From Lacunisphaera sp. (GTDB lineage: Bacteria; Verrucomicrobiota; Verrucomicrobiia; Opitutales; Opitutaceae): a DNA stretch of 64,000 nt. Below, piece by piece: positions 25,300 to 33,922 of the stretch. The stretch's first letter is position 1. Every line of letters starts with the position of its first letter. A model generated the notes under the pieces. It saw only the letters and a program-made list of their open reading frames with translations, was not told where the DNA came from and ran no database searches. Made by a program: the position numbers and the translations under genes. The stretch covers positions 1-64,000 of the forward strand of contig SIBQ01000008.1 of assembly GCA_009695095.1 (NCBI GenBank), written 5' to 3'.

Positions 25300-26451
25300 A
25301 TGACCTTCGACTTCGACACCGTCATTGACCGCGCGAACAGCGACAGCCGCAAATGGCGCAAATACGCCGGCCGGGACATCCTGCCGCTCTGGATCGCCGA
25401 CATGGATTTCGCCGCGCCGCCCGCCATCCTGGAGGCGCTGCACCGCCGCGTGGACCACCGCGTTTTCGGTTACGGCCAGCCCCTCCCCTCGCTGACGGAG
25501 GCCGTGGTGCAATATTGCGCGACTCACTATCACTGGAAAATCGAGCCCGCCTGGATCGTGTGGTTGCCCGGACTGGTCACCGGCCTCAATGTCGCCGCCG
25601 GAGCCTTTGGGGAAAAAGGTGACGCCATCCTCACCGGCACGCCCGTCTATCCGCCGTTCATGAGTGCGCCGAAAAACATGGGTCGCGAGACGAGCAAGGT
25701 GGCACTCGTCCCCCGCGCCGATGGCCGCTATGAATTCGACTGGGCCGCGCTGGAGCGCGCCATCACCCCGCGCACGCGGCTCTTCTTCCTCTGCAACCCG
25801 CACAATCCCGTGGGCCGGGTCTTTACCCGCCCCGAGCTCGAGCAAGTTGCGGCGTTTTGCGAGCGGCACAATCTCCTCCTGGTTTCGGACGACATCCACT
25901 GCGACCTCATCCTCGACGACTTGCCATATATTCCGGCCGCCACGCTTTCATCCGCTGCCGCCGCGCGGACCATCACCCTGATGGCGCCGAGCAAGACTTA
26001 CAACATGCCCGGCCTAGCCTGCTCATTCGCCGTCATCTCCGACCCCAAGGCGCGCGCCACCTTCACGCGCGCCATGGCCGGCATCGTGCCCGAGATGAAC
26101 GTGCTCGGCCTCGCCGCCTGCGAAGCCGCGTTGCGCGACAGCGAACCGTGGCGGCAGGAGCTGCTCGCCTACCTGCGCGGCAACCGCGACTTTCTCGCCC
26201 GCTTCATCACCGAGCATCTGCGCGGGGTGAAATTGACCCCCTGCGAAGCCACCTACCTCGCGTGGCTCGATGTGTCGGCGCACGCACTGCCCAATCCGGG
26301 CGAGTTTTTCGAGCAGCACGGCGTCGGTCTCTCCGATGGCGTCCAGTTCGGCGCGCCCGCCGGCCGCTTCGTGCGGTTCAACTTCGGCTGCCCGCGGGCT
26401 ACGCTGGCCGAGGCCCTCGCGCGGATGAAGCGTGCACTGGCTGCGAGCTGA
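25300..26451 (+). CDS. PatB/MalY-type aminotransferase (C-S lyase)
   Basis: A 383-residue fold-type I PLP enzyme of the MalY/PatB group, typically a cystathionine beta-lyase with aminotransferase ancestry. Motifs include LPLWIADMDFAAPPAI at the N-terminus, the NPHNPVGRVF Asn, VSDDIHCDLIL with the PLP-pyridine Asp, and the Schiff-base Lys in MAPSKTYNMPG. The N-terminal WIADMDF is diagnostic for the subgroup. ATG 25300 (MTFDFDTV) is preferred; the open frame upstream is a dispersed repeat. dusB follows 14 bases later, possibly in one transcript. Confidence 0.9.
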   Translation: MTFDFDTVIDRANSDSRKWRKYAGRDILPLWIADMDFAAPPAILEALHRRVDHRVFGYGQPLPSLTEAVVQYCATHYHWKIEPAWIVWLPGLVTGLNVAAGAFGEKGDAILTGTPVYPPFMSAPKNMGRETSKVALVPRADGRYEFDWAALERAITPRTRLFFLCNPHNPVGRVFTRPELEQVAAFCERHNLLLVSDDIHCDLILDDLPYIPAATLSSAAAARTITLMAPSKTYNMPGLACSFAVISDPKARATFTRAMAGIVPEMNVLGLAACEAALRDSEPWRQELLAYLRGNRDFLARFITEHLRGVKLTPCEATYLAWLDVSAHALPNPGEFFEQHGVGLSDGVQFGAPAGRFVRFNFGCPRATLAEALARMKRALAAS

Positions 26452-26465
26452 GGCATTGTCGTGCC

Positions 26466-27578
26466 GTGCGCATCGGCCCGCTCCAGTTCGACTCCAACCT
26501 GTTCCTCTCGCCGCTGGCGGGCTACACCAACCTGCCCTTCCGGCTCGTCGTGCGCGAAATCGGCGGCATCGACTGGACCACGACCGACCTCGTCAACGCC
26601 CGCTCGCTGCTCGAGAAAAATCCGCGCGCGTGGCAGATGATCCGCACCTGCCCTGCGGAAAAATTGCTCGCCGTGCAGCTCTTCGGCGCCGTGCCGGAGG
26701 AGATGCGCGACGCCGCCGCGCTGGTCGAGTCGCTGGGCATCGCCGCGGTGGACATCAACATGGGCTGCCCGGTAAAGAAGGTCGTCGGCATCGGCGGTGG
26801 CTCTGCGATGATGACCGAGCTCACCAAGACGGCAAAGCTCGTACGCGGCATGGTCGGGGCCGTGAAAATCCCCATTACCGCCAAGATGCGCCTCGGCTGG
26901 GACGAGCAGAATCTCACGGCGCCGGACCTCGCCCGCGTGCTGGAGGATGCCGGCGTCGCCGCCGTCTTCGTGCACGGCCGCACCCGGGCGCAGGGTTTCA
27001 GCGGCCCGGTTAACCTCGCAGGCATCCGCGCCGTTGTGGCGGCTGTTAAAAACATTCCCGTCATCGGCAACGGCGACGTCACCACGCCCGAGGCGGCAAA
27101 AATGATGTTCGCCGAGACCGGCTGCGCGGGCGTGAGCATCGGCCGCGGCGCGTTCTACAATCCGTGGATCTTCACCTCCACGCGGCACTATCTTCAGACG
27201 GGCGAGCTTCGCGCTGAGCCGGGTTACGCGGAACGCATCACGGTGATGCGCCGCCACCTGGATTTGATGATCGAGGTCTTCGGCGAAGATCACGGCTGCC
27301 GGCTCTTCCGCAAGCCGGCCGCGTGGTATGCCAAGCGCTTCGGTCCCGCGAAGGAGTTCAAGCGGGGCGTCACGCAATTCAGCACCCGCGCGGAATTCGA
27401 GGCCCTGCTGCTGAGTTATGAGAAGTGGCGCGCGCCCTTCCTCGATGCGGCGGGCGAACTGCGCGCCGCCTACCGGCCCAACCCGATGGTCGCGTCGTTC
27501 ATGCGCGACAAGGATCTGCCGGCGGCGCGGCGCGGCGCCGCCATCCTGGTGCCCAAGGGCCCGGTGGACGTGTGGTGA
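26466..27578 (+). CDS. dusB: tRNA-dihydrouridine synthase B
   Basis: A 370-residue FMN enzyme reducing uridine to dihydrouridine in tRNA D-loops. The TIM-barrel N-terminus reads LSPLAGYTNLPFRLVVRE, and the catalytic Cys is in NMGCPVKKVV. ITAKMRLGW, FVHGRTRAQGF, VIGNGDVTTPE and SIGRGAFYNPWIF follow, the order expected of DusB. The start is GTG 26466 (VRIGPLQFDSN), 14 bases after the aminotransferase stop; the frame runs open far upstream but is not coding there. The length exceeds E. coli DusB by a C-terminal extension of about 45 residues ending VPKGPVDVW. Confidence 0.9.
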   Translation: MRIGPLQFDSNLFLSPLAGYTNLPFRLVVREIGGIDWTTTDLVNARSLLEKNPRAWQMIRTCPAEKLLAVQLFGAVPEEMRDAAALVESLGIAAVDINMGCPVKKVVGIGGGSAMMTELTKTAKLVRGMVGAVKIPITAKMRLGWDEQNLTAPDLARVLEDAGVAAVFVHGRTRAQGFSGPVNLAGIRAVVAAVKNIPVIGNGDVTTPEAAKMMFAETGCAGVSIGRGAFYNPWIFTSTRHYLQTGELRAEPGYAERITVMRRHLDLMIEVFGEDHGCRLFRKPAAWYAKRFGPAKEFKRGVTQFSTRAEFEALLLSYEKWRAPFLDAAGELRAAYRPNPMVASFMRDKDLPAARRGAAILVPKGPVDVW

Positions 27579-27600
27579 GAACACTCTGACTATCCCTAGG

Positions 27601-27690
27601 GTGTCGTCCTGCGCAACGCGAAGGATCCAGGCCTTCGAACGTGGCGCCAACTTAGTTGCCGTGGATTCTACGCTTCGCTCAGAATGACAG
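27601..27690. repeat. GTCGTCCTGCG...GCTCAGAATGACAG inverted repeat
   Basis: A 90-base element with GTCGTCCTGCGCAACGCGAA at the left and ACGCTTCGCTCAGAATGACA then G at the right. Its ends are partially complementary (GTCNTTCTGAGCGAAGCG type). Similar GTCATCCTGAGCGAAGC elements are widespread in bacterial genomes. It fills the gap between dusB and the MarC gene. A short copy lies at 14356-14384. Confidence 0.7.
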
Positions 27691-27734
27691 GAATAGGATG
27701 GCCCTGAGTATTCCGTCGCGTTCAAATCAGTCGC

Positions 27735-28415
27735 ATGTCCAACGTCACCCACCTCTGGGCCATAGCCCTCGGCACGTTCATCGGCCTGCTGCCGATCATC
27801 AACCCGCTGGCCGCGGCGCCGACTTCCCTCGCCATCACCGAGGGCGACAGCGCCGAGCGCCGCCGCGAGCAGGCCCGCAAGGGTTGCTTCTACATGGTGG
27901 GCATTTTGGTGAGCTTTCTCATTGGCGGCACGTTCATCATGAATTTCTTCGGCATCTCCATCCCCGGCCTGCACATTGCGGGCGGCATTATGATGACCGG
28001 CATCGGTCTGGGCATGCTTACCCCCCAGAAGAGCGCCGCGAAACCGGATGACGAGGAGCGCGAGGCGGCGCGCAAGAAAGTCGACATCTCCTTCTCCCCG
28101 CTTGCCATGCCGATGCTCAGCGGCCCGGGTTCCATTGCAGTGACCCTGGGCTTCACTTCGCTGGCCACCAGCTGGATCGATTACATCGCCATCATTGCGG
28201 GCATCATCTCGGTGGCCCTGCTCACCTACGTGGTGCTGCGGCTGTCCGGCCGCATCGTGGGCCTCATTGGGCCGGTGGGCCTGAACGCCATGACAAAGAT
28301 CATGGGTTCCCTCATCATGTGCATCGGCGTGCAGTTCGTGGTGAACGGCGTGTTGGGCATCGCAACTGACCCCGAGCTGCTGCGCGACATTAAAAACGCC
28401 CTCGCTGCGCACTGA
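27735..28415 (+). CDS. MarC-family integral membrane protein
   Basis: A 226-residue protein with six predicted helices and the MarC family hallmarks: LGTFIGLLPIINPLAAAPTS at the N-terminus, a central ISFSPLAMPMLSGPGSIAVT motif, and GPVGLNAMTKIMGSLIMCIG near the C-terminus. MarC proteins are inner-membrane proteins of unknown transport role, once linked by position to multiple antibiotic resistance. It is a stand-alone gene between two dispersed repeats. Confidence 0.9.
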   Translation: MSNVTHLWAIALGTFIGLLPIINPLAAAPTSLAITEGDSAERRREQARKGCFYMVGILVSFLIGGTFIMNFFGISIPGLHIAGGIMMTGIGLGMLTPQKSAAKPDDEEREAARKKVDISFSPLAMPMLSGPGSIAVTLGFTSLATSWIDYIAIIAGIISVALLTYVVLRLSGRIVGLIGPVGLNAMTKIMGSLIMCIGVQFVVNGVLGIATDPELLRDIKNALAAH

Positions 28416-28506
28416 GCCGCGTTGAACGCCGCTTCGCAGCGCTAATCTCCGGAGCAAGCCACGGCATAATGCGCGCGGTTTAAACAGCCCCGCGGCCCGC
28501 GGCGGC

Positions 28507-28549
28507 GTCCTAATCTCCCCCGATAATTCCGCAGCAAGCTGCGGGGAAT
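28507..28549. repeat. GTCCTAATCTC...GCAGCAAGCTGC repeat, copy 1
   Basis: GTCCTAATCTC, 13 bases, then GCAGCAAGCTGCGGGGAAT. The same structure recurs at 46639-46681 upstream of a peptidyl-prolyl isomerase gene, and a partial form (GCTAATCTCCGGAGCAAGCC) lies at 28441-28460. The inner GCAGC/GCTGC arms form a small hairpin. Confidence 0.6.
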
Positions 28550-28559
28550 GTTTCCGTAT

Positions 28560-29077
28560 TCAGTTGCGCCGGTCGACCTTCGCCCCGGTCTTGTCCTTGA
28601 AAGTCAGGAGGCGGGTCTCGGGATTGTAGCCCTCGAAGGTGATGCCGAGCTGCGGATTGACGAGATCGCCCTTTTGGAAGGAAGTGCCGCCGATGAAGAC
28701 GCGGGTCATCGTGCCGCCGCGCACTCCGCTGATCTTGAGCGTCTCGACCCAAGCCCTGAACTGGTTGCTCGGCGGGGGGGTGGAGGAGGCGGGGGCGGGG
28801 CAACCGGGACCTCGACAACGGGAGCGGCCACTACTGCGGCCGGTGTTTCCGCCGGTTTGGTTTCAGCGGGCGCCGTGGTGGCGGGATCGGCCGGGAGATT
28901 TTCATTCGCGAGCTCCGCTGTCGGTTCCGGGGCTTTTTCGGTCACCGACGGTTCGGGCGCTGTCTCGGGTTTCGCAGCGGGCTTGGGCGGGGTGGGCGGC
29001 GGTGCATCCTTGGGCCGAAGGAAAATGAACAGCACTGCGACCAGCACGAGCGCCCCTGCACCGCCACCGATCATCAT
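28560..29077 (-). pseudogene. Single-span membrane protein with proline-rich linker, frameshifted at a 7-G tract
   Basis: ATG 29077 starts MMIGGGAGALVLVAVLFIFL, one transmembrane helix, then a Pro/Ala/Glu-rich linker of about 90 residues. The frame breaks at the G7 run 28774-28780 (plus strand). One base shifted, it continues SNQFRAWVETLKISGVRGG, a small domain ending in KDKTGAKVDRRN at TGA 28560. The C-terminal part looks conserved and resembles the small beta-domain of pilus or secretion assembly proteins of the PulC/PilP kind; that is only a shape resemblance. The start overlaps the previous gene's stop (ATGA). Confidence 0.5.
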
Positions 29078-29853
29078 GAGGCGCTTTTTTTCTTTAAACC
29101 CGCGGCCCCTGGTTTCTTGGCCCACGGTGCCGGGGCTTTGCCACCGGCCGGCGGAGGAAACGGTACGCCCGGGAACGAAGGGAAAAGCGTTGCTCCGGGG
29201 GGAGAAGCAAAGGGCATGCCCGAGGCCTTGCGCATGGCGGTGATTTCGCCCGGCTCGCCCTGATCGCCGCGATCCGTTTCCGTCACCGCCGGCGAGGGTG
29301 GCGCCTCAAGTGTCGGCGGCGCCATCTCCGCTGGAGCGGGGCCGGCCGCAGTCTCGGGCATCGGGGGCCCGGCGGCCACAAACGATGGGTCCGCCGCGGG
29401 TTCGGCGGCTGGCACCGGCGCGGGCGACAATGTCTTGGGCTTCAGGCTGAATTTTGCCGCTGGTTTTTCTTGAGCGGGTGCCTCGGCGGGCGGCGGCGGG
29501 GGTGCGACGAATTCGGGCACCGGCTCGGCCGGAGGTGTGGGCCGGCGGCCGGCTCAGGGGCGGGGCGCTTTGACCACCGTGCGGCGGCAGCAACCGTGGC
29601 GATCTGTTTGCGCTGTGGTGAGGTGAGGCGGGCGGCACGAGCCTTGCCACCGAGGCTGGCAAATTGAGTAAGAGTTAGGGGCATGGCCCGCACCGGGGTG
29701 ACCTCCTCGGCTGCGGGAGCGGCCGGAGGGACGGGTGCGGGCGGAGCTTCCGCCGGTGGCGTACTCGCGCTGTCCGGCTGGGATTGAAGCGACCGCAGGG
29801 TCGGCGGCCAGCCTGGGCTTCAGGCGCAGCTTGGGTGCGCTTTCTTCGCTCAT
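29074..29853 (-). pseudogene. Proline/alanine-rich cytoplasmic protein, with two frameshifts
   Basis: ATG 29853 opens MSEESAPKLRLKPRLAADPA. The frame must shift once near 29775 to continue PDSASTPPAEAPPAPVPPAA, then MPLTLTQFASLGGKARAARL and the basic KQIATVAAAARWSKR, and again near 29545 to PVPEFVAPPPPPAEAPAQE. It ends in WAKKPGAAGLKKKSAS at 29074. KLRLKPR near the start and FSLKPK later look like a repeated short motif. The GGKARAA region resembles a small DNA-binding segment. Unrecognised; coupled to the following membrane protein gene. Confidence 0.45.
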
Positions 29854-29962
29854 GCCCTCCTGCCTAGCAGTTTCGCCCCGCGGCGGAAACAAAAAGATTA
29901 GGCCCGTTTGCGCCATCAGCCTTGAGGCCCGGCCGGGGGTCGGCTACAAACCGGGCCCATCC

Positions 29963-30517
29963 ATGAAGCGTTCGACGGCCAACTATAGCGGGATCAGCTC
30001 CGCCGCGGTCCGGAAAGCCACCAGTAAAACGTGGGCCCAGTGGCTGGTTCTGCTCGACCAGGCCGGGGCAAAAAAACTGCCCCATCAGGACATCGCCCGC
30101 CTGCTGCACCGGAAGCACCGGGTGTCCGACTGGTGGTGCCAGATGGTGACCGTCGGCTACGAGCAGGCGCGCGGGCGGCGGGTGAAACACCAGAAGGTCG
30201 ACGGCTTCGAGGTCAGCGTCAGCAAGACCATGGTCGCGCCGGTGGACCGGGCCTATGCCGCGTGGAAGGAGGCCGGTCAGCGCGAGCAATGGCTGCCACG
30301 CACCCCGCTGACCATCCGCAAGGCCACGCCGCACAAGTCCATCCGCATCCTCTGGCCCGATGCCACCCGCCTCAGCGTGAATTTCTGGCCGAAGGGCCCG
30401 CTCAAGTGCTCGGTGGTGCCGCAACACGGCCAGCTCCCCACGCCCGAGGCCGCCGAGGCCATGAAGGCCTACTGGGCCGACAAACTCGAGGCGTTGCGCG
30501 CCTTTCTGGAAAAGTGA
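29963..30517 (+). CDS. DUF4287-domain protein with a second SRPBCC-like half
   Basis: A 184-residue protein. Residues about 15-75 match DUF4287: KTWAQWLVLLDQAGAKKLPH, then VSDWWCQMVTVGYEQARG. The second half (about 80-184) reads FEVSVSKTMVAPVDRAYAAW and contains IRILWPDATRLSVNFWPKG, the strand pattern of an SRPBCC/AHSA1-like lipid-binding fold. Such two-part proteins are common and uncharacterised. The start is ATG 29963. Its TGA overlaps a GTG of a short following frame (GTGA). Confidence 0.75.
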   Translation: MKRSTANYSGISSAAVRKATSKTWAQWLVLLDQAGAKKLPHQDIARLLHRKHRVSDWWCQMVTVGYEQARGRRVKHQKVDGFEVSVSKTMVAPVDRAYAAWKEAGQREQWLPRTPLTIRKATPHKSIRILWPDATRLSVNFWPKGPLKCSVVPQHGQLPTPEAAEAMKAYWADKLEALRAFLEK

Positions 30518-30725
30518 AGCGCCCGCTCCTGCTGCTCGCCGTCCTCCTGGCGGCCCTCGCCGCCGCGGCGGGCACGACGAATAGGGCGGCGCAGAGCGAG
30601 GCGAGGACGAGGGGCGCAAGGCGTTTTATGCGGGCCACGATAGCGCCGTCCGGGACTTTGAAAAGCCCGCAGATGTCGCGCGACAAAGCTTTGCCAACCA
30701 GGGCCGGCCTTGCTCATCTCACCCC
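30514..30725 (+). pseudogene. Possible small exported protein, probably frameshifted
   Basis: GTG 30514 overlaps the previous stop and encodes KRPLLLLAVLLAALAAAAG, a signal-peptide-like start. In that frame the rest is not protein-like. One base over, beginning near 30600, the frame reads EDEGRKAFYAGHDSAVRDFE, then KPADVARQSFANQGRP, and runs without a stop into the rRNA methyltransferase ATG. A frameshift near 30590 would join the two. Coding status is uncertain. Confidence 0.3.
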
Positions 30726-31472
30726 ATGCCGCTGGCCAAGGCCGATTTCTCCCGTCTCCGCGCCCTGCGCGAGAAAAAGCACCGCGAGGCCGCGGGGCTC
30801 TTCGTCATCGAGGGCGAAAAGGTCGTCGGCGAGCTGCTCGCGGCGAAATATCCGCTGCTCGAAATCTACGCGACCCCGGCTTGGCTGGCGCCGCGCGGCG
30901 ACACTCGCGTGCGCGAGATCACCGCGGAGGAAATGGCTCGCGCCAGCCACTTCCCCGCCCCCTCCAGCGTGCTGGCCGTGGGCCAAATCACCCACGCCCC
31001 GCTTGCGGCCGGCGCCCTGAACCACGGGCTCACCCTCGCGCTCGACGGCATCCAGGACCCGGGCAATGTCGGCACGCTGCTGCGGCTGGCCGACTGGTTC
31101 GCGCTCGACCGGGTGCTGCTCTCCCCGGATTGCGCCGATTTGTTTTCCCAGAAAGTCATCAACGCCAGCATGGGCTCGTTTGCCCGCGTGGCCGTCCATT
31201 CCATCCCGCTGACGGAGGCGCTGGCGAACGTGACGGTGCCCGTGCTCGGCTGCGAGCTGTCGGGCGACAATGTGCATACGCTCAAGCCTCTGCGTGATGC
31301 GATCATCGTCATCGGCAGCGAAGGCCGTGGTTTGTCGCCCGCCGTGCAAAAGCTGGTGACGCAACGCGTGACGATTCCCCGGTTTGGAGGCGCTGAGTCG
31401 CTCAACGCCGCCATCGCCGCCGCCATTGTGTGCGACAACCTCCGGCGCGTCTCCGCCCCTCCAGGGCCCTGA
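30726..31472 (+). CDS. TrmH/SpoU-family RNA 2'-O-methyltransferase
   Basis: A 248-residue SPOUT methyltransferase acting with S-adenosylmethionine on rRNA or tRNA ribose. The N-terminal substrate-binding domain (1-95) begins FSRLRALREKKHREAAGLFV, typical of the RlmB/TsnR group. The three SPOUT motifs are QDPGNVGTLLRLADWF, IVIGSEGRGLSPAV and IPRFGGAESLNAAIAAAIV, forming the C-terminal knot. ATG 30726 starts MPLAKADF. The exact target base cannot be determined from the sequence. Confidence 0.88.
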   Translation: MPLAKADFSRLRALREKKHREAAGLFVIEGEKVVGELLAAKYPLLEIYATPAWLAPRGDTRVREITAEEMARASHFPAPSSVLAVGQITHAPLAAGALNHGLTLALDGIQDPGNVGTLLRLADWFALDRVLLSPDCADLFSQKVINASMGSFARVAVHSIPLTEALANVTVPVLGCELSGDNVHTLKPLRDAIIVIGSEGRGLSPAVQKLVTQRVTIPRFGGAESLNAAIAAAIVCDNLRRVSAPPGP

Positions 31473-31562
31473 CCCGGTGGCCCCAGGCTGATGACAACCA
31501 TTAGTTGACATCAACCGGTGCGCGGCGGCGGGGTCGGCTCACGGTGGAGGCCGGACCGGGTG

Positions 31563-31991
31563 TCAGCTCCTTTCCCAAGCCCGCACACCGCCAGGGACGA
31601 GGCGGAACAACGGGTGCGGCTGAGGCCGCTTGAGCGTCCGCTGTTGCCGGCCCAGCTCCGGTGCACGCACCCTCAGCTTGGCCTGCAGGTGCTCCCACTC
31701 GTAGAGCAACTGCCCGTACGTCTCCGCGATCCGCGCGCGCTGCCGTCGGCGCGAAATTTTGCGGGCATTGAAATGGTAGCCGCGGACCCGCGCCTCGTCG
31801 GCCAGACCGGCGAGGAACGTCGCGATGGCGGCCTGCGGATCGGCCTGGGCCTGAAAGCGCGCCAGTTGCGGATGATGGCGGTAGCCTTTGGTTTTGCCCG
31901 CGAGGACTTTTTGCGCGAGCAACGCCTCCCTCCAGGCCGCGACCAAGCCCTTCGCATCAAGATAGCGGGGGTGCAGGGTCCATAACCGCAT
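31563..31991 (-). CDS. Pyrimidine dimer DNA glycosylase/endonuclease V-like protein
   Basis: A 142-residue protein of the pyrimidine-dimer glycosylase family (T4 DenV related), which excises UV photoproducts. The N-terminus MRLWTLHPRYLDAKGLVAAWREALL is characteristic (WxLHPxYLD), and GYRHHPQLARFQ follows near 38-49. C-terminal RIAETYGQLLYEWEHLQAKL completes the helical domain. The catalytic N-terminal residue of DenV is Thr; here cleavage of Met would leave Arg, as in many bacterial homologues, so activity is uncertain. Isolated gene. Confidence 0.8.
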   Translation of the reverse strand: MRLWTLHPRYLDAKGLVAAWREALLAQKVLAGKTKGYRHHPQLARFQAQADPQAAIATFLAGLADEARVRGYHFNARKISRRRQRARIAETYGQLLYEWEHLQAKLRVRAPELGRQQRTLKRPQPHPLFRLVPGGVRAWERS

Positions 31992-32029
31992 TTAAAGATA
32001 TAGTTAGAAGAGCCGCACCGAAAATCTGC

Positions 32030-33922
32030 TCAGCCCTGCTTCCGCGTGATCCACGCGCGGACGTTCTCTTCGAGCAGGTCCATCGGCACGGCGCCGTCGC
32101 GGAGCACCAGATCGTGGTATTCGCGCAGGCTGAACTTCGGGCCGAGCTCCTTCTTCGCCAGCTCGCGCAGCTCGAGGATCTTGAGCATGCCGATCTTGTA
32201 GGCCGTGGCCTGGCCGGGCCAGACGATGTAGCGGTTGGTCTCGGTGAAGATGTCGCGCTCGGAGTTCGGCGTGTTTTTCCGGAAATACTCCATCACTTGG
32301 GCGCGGGTCCACTTCTTGGCGTGGAGGCCGGTGTCCACGACCAAGCGGACGGCGCGCAGCAGCTCGTCGGTGAGCCGGCCGAAGTCCTGGTAGGGATCCT
32401 GATAGAAGCCGAACTCCTTGGGAAAATATTCCGTGTAGAGCGCCCAGCCCTCGCCGTAGGCGGTGTTGCCGCTAAATTTACGGAACTTCGGGATGCCTGT
32501 CAGCTCCTGCGCGATGGCGATCTGCATGTGGTGGCCGGGGATCGCCTCGTGGTGCGCGAGCGTTTCCATCTCGAAGATCGGCACCCCGCGCATGTCGATC
32601 GTGTTGACGTAGTAGACGCCGGGCCGCGAGCCGTCCGGCGCGGGCTGTTCGTAGAACGCGCCGGCGGCGCCCTGCTCGCGGAAGGGCTCGACCGGCCTGA
32701 TGACCAGCGGCGCCTTGGGCTTGGTGATGAAGAATTCGTCGAGTCGCACGCGCATGTCGTCGATGATCTGCGTAGCCCGCTTCATGTAGGCGGCCTTCCC
32801 CTCGGGCGTGGTGGGATAATAAAATTGCGGGTCCTCCTTGATGAACTTGAAGAAGGCCGGCAGGTCGCCCTTGAAGCCGACCTGCTTCATGATGGCCTCC
32901 ATGTCGTGGTGGATTCGCGCCACCTCGCGCAGGCCGAGCTGGTGAATCTCGTCCGCGGTCATCCGGGTCGTCGTCGAGCCGCGCAGGGCGAAAGCGTAGA
33001 AGTCGAGCCCCTCGGCGAACTTCCACGCCCCGTCGTCGTCCGTGGCGATTTTTTGCTGTGCTTCCATGATGGCGATGATCTTCCCGTAGGCCGGCTGCAC
33101 CACGCCGGTGAGCGCCGCGCGGGCGTCGGCCAGCAGTTGCTGTTTCGTGGCGGCGTCCGCGTCCTTGAGGGCCCCGACCTTGCCCTCAAAATCCTCCCAC
33201 AGCGCGCTCCTCTTCGCCGATTGGTCGAATGGCTGGCCGCTGATGACCTCTTTCACCGAATCCGCCACCAACGGAAACACAAAGCGCGGGGGGATGATGT
33301 TCTTGGTCTCGCCGATTTTCATCCCCTCGATCAGCTGGTCGAACAACAACCCCATGCCGCGGAGCCGGGTGATGTAGGCCTGCGCATCCGGCACGCTGGC
33401 AATCGGATGGTAGTTGATGAGAAACGCTGGCGCCTCCGAGTGCAGGCCCGATATCTGGTTGAGTGGGTAGTTGTAGTAACGCCACTTCCAGCCCTCGATG
33501 CTGCGCTCGGCGTCGTTGACGAACATCCGGTAGCTGACCTTGGTCTGGTCATCGAGCAATTCAAAGTTGAAGGAGCGCTTTAATTCCGCGAGATCCTGGA
33601 CCGTGATGACAAAATCCTCCAAGGCGCGGGCGGCGGAGATATCGTCCCACTTGTCGGTATCTTTTTTAATGCCCAGTTGAGCCATGAACATGGGACTGCG
33701 GGCGACGGCCGCGTCAAACACGCGGTCGAAGAAGGCGTTGGCCTTGGCGGACTCAGCGGTGACTTCAGCGGGAACTGCGGCGCGGAGCGGCCCCGCGGCG
33801 AGCGCGGCGACCGAGCCCGCGAGGAGTATACAGGTGCGAATTTGAATAGGGGAAAATGTGATTTGCCGCGAACCCGGCTCGAGGGCAAGCCTGCAAAGCC
33901 AAGCGCGTCTCAGTGCTCCCAC
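32030..33922 (-). CDS. DUF885 family exported metallopeptidase-like protein
   Basis: A 630-residue DUF885 protein, full length for the family. A hydrophobic export signal lies at about 29-49 (CILLAGSVAALAAGPLRAA). The likely zinc site is LAHHEAIPGHHMQIAIAQE with a downstream GEGWALYTE, as in M32-like carboxypeptidases, so a periplasmic peptidase is probable. The only in-frame start before the signal peptide is GTG 33922, giving an unusually long basic N-terminus. That GTG lies inside the last codons of the thioredoxin-like gene upstream, so coupling between the two is possible. Confidence 0.82.
   Translation of the reverse strand: MGALRRAWLCRLALEPGSRQITFSPIQIRTCILLAGSVAALAAGPLRAAVPAEVTAESAKANAFFDRVFDAAVARSPMFMAQLGIKKDTDKWDDISAARALEDFVITVQDLAELKRSFNFELLDDQTKVSYRMFVNDAERSIEGWKWRYYNYPLNQISGLHSEAPAFLINYHPIASVPDAQAYITRLRGMGLLFDQLIEGMKIGETKNIIPPRFVFPLVADSVKEVISGQPFDQSAKRSALWEDFEGKVGALKDADAATKQQLLADARAALTGVVQPAYGKIIAIMEAQQKIATDDDGAWKFAEGLDFYAFALRGSTTTRMTADEIHQLGLREVARIHHDMEAIMKQVGFKGDLPAFFKFIKEDPQFYYPTTPEGKAAYMKRATQIIDDMRVRLDEFFITKPKAPLVIRPVEPFREQGAAGAFYEQPAPDGSRPGVYYVNTIDMRGVPIFEMETLAHHEAIPGHHMQIAIAQELTGIPKFRKFSGNTAYGEGWALYTEYFPKEFGFYQDPYQDFGRLTDELLRAVRLVVDTGLHAKKWTRAQVMEYFRKNTPNSERDIFTETNRYIVWPGQATAYKIGMLKILELRELAKKELGPKFSLREYHDLVLRDGAVPMDLLEENVRAWITRKQG

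Noticed and set aside
26253-28457. 734-codon minus-strand frame across dusB and the MarC gene
   Set aside because: Opposite strand carries well-supported genes with conserved motifs. This frame crosses the repeat at 27601 and resembles no protein.
13333-31507. Shared 12-mer ATGTCAACTAAT at about 13336 (+) and 31497 (-)
   Set aside because: Chance matches of this length are expected in 64 kb, and the flanks do not match.
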